Source: Candidatus Dormiibacterota bacterium (GTDB lineage: Bacteria > Chloroflexota > Dormibacteria > Aeolococcales > Aeolococcaceae). From it: a DNA stretch of 64,000 bases. This document shows positions 57,965 through 64,000 of the stretch, one piece after another (the stretch's first letter is position 1; each line of letters opens with the position of its first letter). A program made the translations under genes and the position numbers. The notes beneath the pieces were generated by a model. That model had not been told where the DNA came from. It worked only from the letters and a program-made list of their open reading frames with translations, and did no database searches. The stretch is from positions 1 to 64,000 of the forward strand of contig JAFARE010000004.1 of assembly GCA_019245575.1 (NCBI GenBank), in the 5' to 3' direction.

Positions 57965-59011
57965 TCAGCCCACTGGCACGGGGGGTGCCGTGCCGTTCTC
58001 CGGCACGGCGACTGCGGGCACGGCTTCGGGCAGCGAGGCGATGCGCACCTTGGACGCCACCTCCTCGAGCAGTTCCGGGTTCTGGCGCAGGAAGTCGCGC
58101 ACGTTCTCGCGGCCCTGACCGAGGCGCATGTCGCCGTAGGAGAACCAGGCGCCGCTCTTGTCGATGACGCGCGCGTCGATGGCCATGTCGAGCACACTGC
58201 CCGCGTACGAGATGCCCTCGTTGTAGAGGATGTCGAACTCCGCGGCGCGGAACGGCGGCGCCACCTTGTTCTTGACCACCTTCACCTTGACGCGGCTGCC
58301 GATGACGTCGAGGCCCTGCTTGATCGAGTCGATCTTGCGGATGTCCATGCGCACCGATGCGTAGAACTTCAGCGCGCGGCCGCCGGTCGTGACCTCGGGG
58401 TTGCCGAACATCACGCCCACCTTCTCGCGCAGCTGGTTGATGAAGATGACCGAGGTGTGGGAGCGGCTGATCGCCGCGGTCAGCTTGCGCATGGCCTGCG
58501 ACATGAGCCGCGCCTGCAGTCCGACGTGGGTGTCGCCCATCTCGCCGTCGATCTCCGCCTTGGGCACGAGCGCCGCCACGGAGTCGATCACGATGACGTC
58601 GACGGCTCCGCTGCGCACCAGCACCTCGACGATCTCCAGCGCCTGCTCGCCCGTGTCCGGTTGCGAGATGAGGAGCTCCTCGGTGCGCACCCCGATGCGC
58701 GCCGCGTACTGGGGGTCCAGCGCGTGCTCGGCGTCGATGAAGGCGGCCACGCCGCCCTTCCGCTGCGCCTCGGCGATGACGTGCAGCGTGAGCGTTGTCT
58801 TGCCCGACGACTCCGGGCCGTACACCTCGATGATCCGGCCGCGGGGCACGCCGCCCACACCGAGCGCGATGTCGAGCGTCAGGGCGCCCGTGGGGATCAC
58901 CTCGACGCGCTGTGTCTGCGCTTCACCCAGCCGCATGATCGCCCCCTTGCCGTGCGCGCGTTCGATCTGGCCGAGGGCTGTCTGCAAGGCGCGATCGCGT
59001 TCTGTTGCCAC
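57965..59011 (-). CDS. recA: Recombinase RecA
   Basis: A 348-residue strand-exchange ATPase and coprotease for LexA. Walker A is [25 protein letters not shown] and [20 protein letters not shown] (Walker B) follow, then loop L1 [19 protein letters not shown] and [20 protein letters not shown]. The GTG at 59011, with an AGGGGTGAG ribosome-binding site, gives [10 protein letters not shown]. Longer frames upstream lack RecA homology. The 278-bp upstream gap holds a degenerate LexA box at 59204-59217. Confidence 0.97.
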   Translation of the reverse strand: MATERDRALQTALGQIERAHGKGAIMRLGEAQTQRVEVIPTGALTLDIALGVGGVPRGRIIEVYGPESSGKTTLTLHVIAEAQRKGGVAAFIDAEHALDPQYAARIGVRTEELLISQPDTGEQALEIVEVLVRSGAVDVIVIDSVAALVPKAEIDGEMGDTHVGLQARLMSQAMRKLTAAISRSHTSVIFINQLREKVGVMFGNPEVTTGGRALKFYASVRMDIRKIDSIKQGLDVIGSRVKVKVVKNKVAPPFRAAEFDILYNEGISYAGSVLDMAIDARVIDKSGAWFSYGDMRLGQGRENVRDFLRQNPELLEEVASKVRIASLPEAVPAVAVPENGTAPPVPVG

Positions 59012-59203
59012 CGGCTCACCCCTTTCTTTCAGCGGCGACGCTCGCCGGCCGACCACTTCTACGTCGTGTTCCAAGGTACGACTTTCTAGTGTGTTTGTCA
59101 ACGCTGTACTCCTCTGCCGGCGCACTCGGGCGGCCTGCCGTGACTGACGTGGAAGGAACTGGCGGCCCCGCTGCGGGCGGAGCATTCCGGGTTCGGCCTG
59201 GGG

Positions 59204-59217
59204 CGAACATATGTACT
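59204..59217 (-). promoter_or_regulatory. Candidate degenerate LexA box upstream of recA
   Basis: The plus strand reads CGAACATATGTACT: a perfect left half (CGAAC), a fitting ATAT centre, and a right half with GTAC in place of GTTC. It lies in the recA-cinA gap, 193 bp from the recA start, which is far for an operator unless the leader is long. Confidence 0.4.
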
Positions 59218-59289
59218 GTATCCGGGGCGGGGCCGGATGGCAACTGGTTGCGGCCGGACAGTGTGCCCGCGGGGTGCATCAAGCTCCAA

Positions 59290-59817
59290 TCATCCGCCAG
59301 CGCCCGGCCCGCTCCGCGCCGCATCGTGGATGAGGCGAAGCGCCACGCGGACCGCATTGGCCCGGTTCTCCTCGCGGCCGCGGTCGCCATCGATGCGCTC
59401 GACCCGCGTGCCGTTTGCGCCGGCGACCGCCACGAACACGAGCCCAGCCGGCTTGCCCCCCTCCGCCGCCCCGGGGCCGGCCACACCGGTGATGCCGACG
59501 CCCAGCGCGGCTCCCAGCCGGGTGCGCGCGCCAGCCGCCATCTGCTCCGCAACCTCTGCGCTCACCGCGCCGCACGTTTCCAGCGTCGCCGGATCCACGC
59601 CGAGCTGTGCAACCTTGACCGCGTTGTCGTAGGCGATGACACCGCCGCGCACGTACTCGGACGAGCCCGGGACAGATGTGAGCGCAGCGCCCAGCAGCCC
59701 GCCGGTGCAGGACTCCGCAACCGCCGCCGAGAGCCCGGCCGCGCGCAACGCCTCGCCGGCCGCGCGCGACTCCGGGAACGCCTCGGCAAGCAGCGGCGCA
59801 GCCGGCTCCTCGCTCAC
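59290..59817 (-). CDS. CinA C-terminal domain protein (PncC-type amidohydrolase)
   Basis: A 175-residue stand-alone CinA C-terminal domain. GLSAAVAESCTGGLLGAALT holds the Ser/Cys-Thr-Gly-Gly motif. GGVIAYDNAVKVAQLGV, VGITGVAGPGAAEGGKPAGL and RVALRLIHDA follow in the family order. Such proteins deamidate nicotinamide mononucleotide. The longer CinA with the N-terminal MoaB-like domain is not encoded here. The GTG start overlaps the pgsA stop, and recA follows, a frequent pgsA-cinA-recA arrangement. Confidence 0.92.
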   Translation of the reverse strand: MSEEPAAPLLAEAFPESRAAGEALRAAGLSAAVAESCTGGLLGAALTSVPGSSEYVRGGVIAYDNAVKVAQLGVDPATLETCGAVSAEVAEQMAAGARTRLGAALGVGITGVAGPGAAEGGKPAGLVFVAVAGANGTRVERIDGDRGREENRANAVRVALRLIHDAARSGPGAGG

Positions 59818-60353
59818 ATGACGAACCGGCGATACCGCCACAGGTAGTCGAGCCCGCTGGCCACGGTCGCGACCACCGCCACCACGGTGAATGCGAACGC
59901 GGCCGGCTTGATCACGGGGTACGCGGGCGTGAGGATGAGCAGCGCGATCATCAGGTTCTGCGTGATGGTCTTGGACTTTCCCCATGGCGTGGACCCGACC
60001 ACCACGCCCTGTCCCGCGGCCACGAAGCGAATGCCTGTGATGACGAACTCGCGCGCGAAGATGACCACCACCACCCAGAAGGGCACCAGGTTCGCGCCCA
60101 GCAGTATCGCGAGCACGGTGATCACGAGGATCTTGTCGGCCAGCGGGTCGAGGAACTTGCCCAGCTCACTGACCAGGTTGCGGCTTCGCGCGATGCGCCC
60201 GTCGAGCGTGTCGGTCGCGGCCGCCGACGCATAGACGGCGACGGAGACCTGGTCGTGGTACATCCACGTGGCGGTGAGGGTGTACCCGATCACCGGCACC
60301 AGCAGCAGCCGCAGGACCGTGAGCTGGTTCGGCAGCGTCAGGAGATGCTTCAC
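59814..60353 (-). CDS. pgsA: CDP-diacylglycerol-glycerol-3-phosphate phosphatidyltransferase
   Basis: A 179-residue membrane enzyme that makes phosphatidylglycerol phosphate. The CDP-alcohol phosphotransferase signature D-x2-D-G-x2-A-R-x8-G-x3-D-x3-D is perfect: it runs from TDTLDGRIAR to GKFLDPLAD (residues about 42-67). About five or six membrane helices are present. Some relatives use inositol phosphate or other alcohols, so the acceptor is assigned by genomic context with cinA and recA. The ATG overlaps the yajQ stop. Confidence 0.92.
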   Translation of the reverse strand: MKHLLTLPNQLTVLRLLLVPVIGYTLTATWMYHDQVSVAVYASAAATDTLDGRIARSRNLVSELGKFLDPLADKILVITVLAILLGANLVPFWVVVVIFAREFVITGIRFVAAGQGVVVGSTPWGKSKTITQNLMIALLILTPAYPVIKPAAFAFTVVAVVATVASGLDYLWRYRRFVM

Positions 60354-60841
60354 CTGTAGTTGCTGAACTGCAGCGGCACGTCGAGGTCCATGTCCTTGAG
60401 CTGCTTGATGACCGCTTGCAGCTCGTCCTTGTCGCGCGCGGCCACGCGCAGCTGGTCACCCTGCGTGCGCACCTGCGCCTTGGGGTGCTGCCCGCGAATC
60501 CGCTTCGTCAAGTCGCGCGCGAGGTCCTCGTTGATTCCCTTGCGCAGCTTCACCACCTGACGCACATTGCCCTTCGCCGCCGGCTCGGGCTTCTGCGCGT
60601 CGAGCACCTTCAGGTCGATGCCGCGGCGGTGCACCTTGCTCTGCAGCACATCGATGATCGACTTGAGCTGCGAATCGGTCGCTGCGGTCAGGGTGATCGA
60701 CGCGGGCTCGAGCTCGATCTCCACGGGCACACCTTTGAAGTCGTAGCGCGTGGTGATCTCGCGCCGCGCCTGGTCGACGGCGTTGACCATCTCCTGATGG
60801 TCGAACTCGCTGACGACGTCGAACGAATGGTCCTGTGCCAT
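60350..60841 (-). CDS. YajQ/UPF0234 family nucleotide-binding protein
   Basis: A 163-residue YajQ. AQDHSFDVVSEFDHQEMVNA begins the protein; REITTRYDFKGVPVEIELEP and LKVLDAQKPEPAAKGNVRQ are conserved, as is KLRKGINEDLARDLTKRIRG. Members bind nucleic acids or nucleotides, and one binds c-di-GMP, notable because a GGDEF-EAL protein is encoded in the window. TATCCT at 60852-60857 (minus) sits 10 bp before the ATG. It is coupled to pgsA by an ATGA overlap. Confidence 0.93.
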   Translation of the reverse strand: MAQDHSFDVVSEFDHQEMVNAVDQARREITTRYDFKGVPVEIELEPASITLTAATDSQLKSIIDVLQSKVHRRGIDLKVLDAQKPEPAAKGNVRQVVKLRKGINEDLARDLTKRIRGQHPKAQVRTQGDQLRVAARDKDELQAVIKQLKDMDLDVPLQFSNYR

Positions 60842-60863
60842 GGTGTGCGCGAGGATACCGCCC

Positions 60864-61502
60864 CTACGTTCTGGCTGTCTCCGCCACCACCAGCAGGTCG
60901 GCGACGAAGCGCGCGAACTCGAGGTCCCGTGTCTCGTCGTCGGGCGCGCGGAGGATCGAGGAAGGATGCACCGTGGCGACGATCGAGCGCCCGTCGCCGC
61001 GCGCGACCACCCGGCCGCGCTCCCGAGACACCCGAAACGCAGCGCCCAGCAGCGCCTGCGCCGCGGTCGCCCCGAGGCACACGATGATCCGCGGCCGCAC
61101 AGCCGCGATCTCCGCCTCCAGCCAGGGACGGCAGGCCGTCACCTCGCCGGCGCTCGGCTTCTTGTGGATGCGGCGCTTGCCCCTCGGCTCGTACTTGAAG
61201 TGCTTCACGGCGTTGGTGATGTAGACGCGGCCACGGTCGATGCCCGCCTCATGCAGGGCGCGGTCCAGCAGCCGTCCGGCGGGACCGACGAACGGATGCC
61301 CCTCGACGTCCTCGCGGTCCCCCGGCTGCTCCCCCACCAGCATCACCAGCGCGTGACCGTCGCCCTCGCCGAACACTGTCTGCGTGGCGTTGCGATACAG
61401 GTCGCACCCCTCGCAGCCGCTCGCCGCCGCGCGCAGCGAATCAAGGTTGGCGTCGGCCGGAACAAATCGGCCGGCCCCCGGGAAGCCGGTACGTGGCGCC
61501 AT
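60864..61502 (-). CDS. udgX: UdgX-type uracil-DNA glycosylase
   Basis: A 212-residue iron-sulfur uracil-DNA glycosylase. The active-site segment is VGEQPGDREDVEGHPFVGPA. Cys30 and Cys33 (CEGC) plus a Cys in VTACRPWL are candidate cluster ligands. A basic loop with KRRIH (residues 109-113) distinguishes UdgX from family 4 enzymes; in the characterised mycobacterial protein the His of this loop forms a covalent bond with the DNA abasic product. Here that residue is His113. VHPSSILRAPD is the C-terminal motif. A TAGGCT -10 lies 7 bp before the ATG. No LexA box was seen. Confidence 0.92.
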   Translation of the reverse strand: MAPRTGFPGAGRFVPADANLDSLRAAASGCEGCDLYRNATQTVFGEGDGHALVMLVGEQPGDREDVEGHPFVGPAGRLLDRALHEAGIDRGRVYITNAVKHFKYEPRGKRRIHKKPSAGEVTACRPWLEAEIAAVRPRIIVCLGATAAQALLGAAFRVSRERGRVVARGDGRSIVATVHPSSILRAPDDETRDLEFARFVADLLVVAETART

Positions 61503-61509
61503 GGCTCAG

Positions 61510-61515
61510 AGCCTA
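61510..61515 (-). promoter_or_regulatory. -10 element TAGGCT of udgX
   Basis: On the minus strand TAGGCT ends 7 bp before the ATG at 61502. No ribosome-binding site is present. Confidence 0.5.
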
Positions 61516-61549
61516 GGCTCGATGTCCCACGGCAGAGGAGCGGTTCCGC

Positions 61550-61713
61550 CCGGGTGGCGCCGCAGGGGGCAGCGCCGACCGGAGCAGGATTCCGGGACCC
61601 AGGTCAGAAGGTCATGCGCGCCCACATCGCCACGAGAGTCCCCGATCGCGTCCATGACCTGGGGTGGAATCCTGCGCAGGGCGGCGAGGGTTCCCTGCGG
61701 CGGCAGGACCCGG
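61550..61713 (+). repeat. Dispersed hairpin repeat, copy 2
   Basis: A 164-bp intergenic element between ftsK and udgX, inverted relative to the copy at 52677-52841. Stem segments are 61585-61593 with 61666-61674 (CAGGATTCC/GGAATCCTG), 61599-61606 with 61655-61662 (CCAGGTCA/TGACCTGG), and an outer pair at 61562-61567 with 61693-61698. The loop between about 61612 and 61654 is the part that differs most from copy 1. It could be a non-autonomous mobile element or a structured RNA. Confidence 0.8.
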
Positions 61714-61721
61714 GCGAATGA

Positions 61722-64000
61722 CTACTCTTCGCCGAGGGACTCGAGCAGCTCGTCCACCTGGAACACGTCCATGCGGACCTCCCGGGACTTGCTCCCTTCG
61801 TACGGGCCGACCACCCCGTGCTCGGCCAGTTGGTCGACGAGGCGCGCGGCGCGGGTGTATCCGACGTTGAGCTTGCGCTGCAGCAGCGACGCCGCGGCGC
61901 GCCCCTCGGCGGCGACGGTGTGCGCCGCCTTGGCGAAGAGCGGGTCGCGCTTGGTCGCCTCCTTGGCCCAGGACACGGTGGCCTCGACGCTGAAGATCTC
62001 CTCCTGGTACTCGGGCAGGCCCTGCGCCTTCCAGTGGCCGATGAGCGCGTCGAGCTCGCGGTCGCTCACGTACGCGCCCTGCAGCCGGCGCGGCTTGCCC
62101 TCGTCGATGGGGAGATACAGCATGTCGCCGCGTCCCAGGAGCTTCTCCGCGCCCATCTCGTCGAGGATCACGCGTGAGTCGACGCCGGAGGAGACGGCGA
62201 ATGCGATGCGGCTCGGGATGTTCGCCTTGATCAGGCCGGTGATGATGTCGGCGGACGGCCGCTGCGTGGCGACCACGAGGTGGATGCCGACCGCGCGTGC
62301 CAGCTGCGCGATGCGGCAGATGAGGTCCTCGATCTCACCCGCGGCCACCATCATCAGGTCGGCCAGCTCGTCGACGACGATCACGATGTACGGCAGCGGC
62401 GCCAGGCCGAGACCGGAGGCGCGCTCGTTGAAAACGGCGATGTTGCGCGCGCCGTGCGAGGCGAACAGCTTGTAGCGCTCCTCCATCTCCTTCACGGCCC
62501 AGCGCAGGGAAGCGACGGCCGCTTCCGGCTCGACCACCACCGGCACGAGCAGATGGGGCAGGTCACCGAAGTTGGACAGCTCGACCCGCTTGGGGTCGAT
62601 GAGGATGAGCTTCAGCTGCGCCGGCGTCGCCTGCAGCAGAAATCCGCCCAGGATCGCGTTGATGCAGACCGACTTGCCGCTGCCCGTCGCGCCTGCGATG
62701 AGCAGGTGCGGCATGCGCGTGATGTCGCCCACCACCGGGTGGCCGCTCACGTCGGCGCCGAGCGCGACGCTCAACCGGTTGCGCGCATCTGCGAACGGCG
62801 AGGAGCTGACGATCTCCTTCAGGCTGACGAGTTGGGCCGCCTTGTTGGGCACCTCCACCCCGATCGCCGACTTGCCGGGAATGAACGGCTGGATGCGGAT
62901 CGGTGCGGCGAGCGCCAGGGCAAGGTCCGTCTGGTAGCCGAGGATCTTGCGCACCGGCACACCCACCGCCGGCTGCAGCTCGTACTGCGTGACCGTGGGT
63001 CCGCTGTTGGCTCCGACAATCCGCGTCTCGATGCCGAAGGACTGGAGCGTCGAGACGATCTTGTCACCGGTGACACGAACTTCGGCCTGCAATCGCTCCC
63101 GCTTGCCGGTGACCGTGTCGAGCAGGTCGGCAGCGGGGAGCACCCACACCTTCTCCTGCTCCTCCGCGCCCGACGCCTCGGCTGCGTGCGCGGCCGTGAG
63201 CTCCGGCACCGGTCCCAGCTCCGGCGGCGGGCTGACCACACCCTCGAACTGCCGCGGAAACGCGATGCCCTCGGGCTCGGCCACATCCTCGACGGGCGCA
63301 TCCTCCTCCACCAGCGGCGGCTTGGCGTCGGGGAAGAACGCCTCCGGGGGCAGCGTCACGCTCTGGGGAGCCTCGAAGGGCAGCTGCACGGGGATGCCGG
63401 GAAGCTCCGCGACCGTGCCGGCCTGTGGCGGGTTGAAGCGCCTCGGCTGGGAACGCTCCTGTTCCTGCGGTGAGGACTCGCGGAGCCGGGCGAGCCATGC
63501 GGCGGCGGCCTGCACCATCGGCCACACGCGCAGGTCGGTGGCCATCACCAGGCCGATGACCGCCAGGGCGATGAGCAGCGCTCCGGCGCCGGCGCGCCCC
63601 AGGCCGTGGGCGATGCCCGGCCCCAGCCAACGGCCGACGTCGCCCGCCGAGCCGGGTGAGACCAGGCCTGTGAGGCCAAGGAGCGACAGCACGGCGACGA
63701 ACGAGCCGGCCGCGGCGGCCTCGCCGGTACGCCAGTGGGCGGTGGCCACCAGGCGGATGCCGGTGACGGCCAGCCCGGCGACCGCCAGCCACGCGCCGAT
63801 CCCGAGCACGTTGTAGAGGGCGTCGTGCACCGGTCCCGCCACGGCGCCTCCGCCGGGCAGCGCCAGGACCGCCGCGACGACCAGGCCCAGCCCGATCGCA
63901 CCCACACCCACGAGCTCGCGCCGCAGGGATTCGCTGAACAGCGGCGTGCGCGAGACACGGCCGCGTGCCGGGGTGGCTCGCGGCCTGCGCGGCGCGGGCC
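61722..64000 (-). CDS. ftsK: DNA translocase FtsK/SpoIIIE (5' end outside window)
   Basis: At least 759 residues of a membrane-anchored DNA pump that moves chromosome ends through the division septum. A basic N-terminal segment (RGRVSRTPLFSESLRRELVG) continues in frame to the window edge, so the true start lies beyond it. About four membrane helices and a Pro/Glu-rich linker follow. The motor has LLIAGATGSGKSVCINAIL (Walker A) and YIVIVVDELADLMM (Walker B), and the C-terminal gamma domain includes LLQRKLNVGYTRAARLVDQL for reading KOPS-like sequences. It ends in FQVDELLESLGEE. Confidence 0.96.
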   Translation of the reverse strand, partial: PAPRRPRATPARGRVSRTPLFSESLRRELVGVGAIGLGLVVAAVLALPGGGAVAGPVHDALYNVLGIGAWLAVAGLAVTGIRLVATAHWRTGEAAAAGSFVAVLSLLGLTGLVSPGSAGDVGRWLGPGIAHGLGRAGAGALLIALAVIGLVMATDLRVWPMVQAAAAWLARLRESSPQEQERSQPRRFNPPQAGTVAELPGIPVQLPFEAPQSVTLPPEAFFPDAKPPLVEEDAPVEDVAEPEGIAFPRQFEGVVSPPPELGPVPELTAAHAAEASGAEEQEKVWVLPAADLLDTVTGKRERLQAEVRVTGDKIVSTLQSFGIETRIVGANSGPTVTQYELQPAVGVPVRKILGYQTDLALALAAPIRIQPFIPGKSAIGVEVPNKAAQLVSLKEIVSSSPFADARNRLSVALGADVSGHPVVGDITRMPHLLIAGATGSGKSVCINAILGGFLLQATPAQLKLILIDPKRVELSNFGDLPHLLVPVVVEPEAAVASLRWAVKEMEERYKLFASHGARNIAVFNERASGLGLAPLPYIVIVVDELADLMMVAAGEIEDLICRIAQLARAVGIHLVVATQRPSADIITGLIKANIPSRIAFAVSSGVDSRVILDEMGAEKLLGRGDMLYLPIDEGKPRRLQGAYVSDRELDALIGHWKAQGLPEYQEEIFSVEATVSWAKEATKRDPLFAKAAHTVAAEGRAAASLLQRKLNVGYTRAARLVDQLAEHGVVGPYEGSKSREVRMDVFQVDELLESLGEE

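Noticed and set aside
52677-61713. The hairpin repeats as a CRISPR array or insertion sequence ends
   Set aside because: There are only two single copies 9 kb apart, no spacer array, and no transposase between or beside them.
63911-63911. GTG at 63911 as the ftsK start
   Set aside because: The frame stays open to the window edge and encodes a basic segment expected before the first membrane helix of FtsK, so the gene is treated as incomplete.

Overview
The window is very GC-rich, densely coded bacterial DNA, probably chromosomal. The gene set fits a Terrabacteria lineage such as Actinobacteriota, Dormibacterota or Chloroflexota: SpoVS, RNase Y, a Bacillus/actinobacterial-type LexA box (CGAAC-N4-GTTCG), UdgX, GT87-type glycosyltransferases and a CtaG-like membrane protein. 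I cannot assign it more finely without a tree. Many genes overlap by four bases (GTGA or ATGA). At least seventeen genes have a TANNNT -10 hexamer only 6-10 bp before the start codon, which points to widespread leaderless transcription.

Layout. 1-9968 is mostly metabolic and housekeeping: the 5' end of paaA with paaI and a palindromic operator, a GGDEF-EAL protein, an NRDE protein, a saccharopine-dehydrogenase-like/DapA-like pair, an FAD oxidoreductase, small proteins and an FtsH protease. 10045-13794 is a coupled ABC-transporter and two-component operon ending in a 51-residue membrane protein. 14541-22440 holds PH-domain membrane proteins, pyrF, a class II HDAC-like deacetylase, a lipoprotein, YjbQ, an M50 protease, a methyltransferase and proC.

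22437-36782 is the most unusual region. It encodes a GCS2-type carboxylate-amine ligase, one divergent ATP-grasp-like protein, three paralogous ATP-grasp ligases of about 406 residues, an S51-like (cyanophycinase/PepE-type) hydrolase, two alpha/beta-hydrolase esterases, a methyltransferase, an MBL-fold hydrolase and two GT-C-type membrane glycosyltransferases. It reads as an uncharacterised amide-bond-forming biosynthetic locus arranged around a bidirectional promoter. 36783-38320 is a less GC-rich islet with a VapBC-like toxin-antitoxin pair. 38321-42890 holds a RibD/DHFR-like reductase, a beta-propeller lipoprotein, a DUF4331 protein with a Tat-like partner, and a tyrosine recombinase.

42903-64000 is a DNA-repair and RNA-metabolism block, mostly on the minus strand: Nudix, an SOS-controlled LysM protein (YneA-like), CtaG-like, lexA, miaA-mutL-mutS-miaB, spoVS, rny, recX-recA, a CinA C-terminal protein, pgsA, yajQ, udgX and a 5'-incomplete ftsK. 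Two copies of a ~165-bp hairpin repeat in opposite orientation lie in this block. No tRNA, rRNA, insertion sequence or CRISPR array was recognised.
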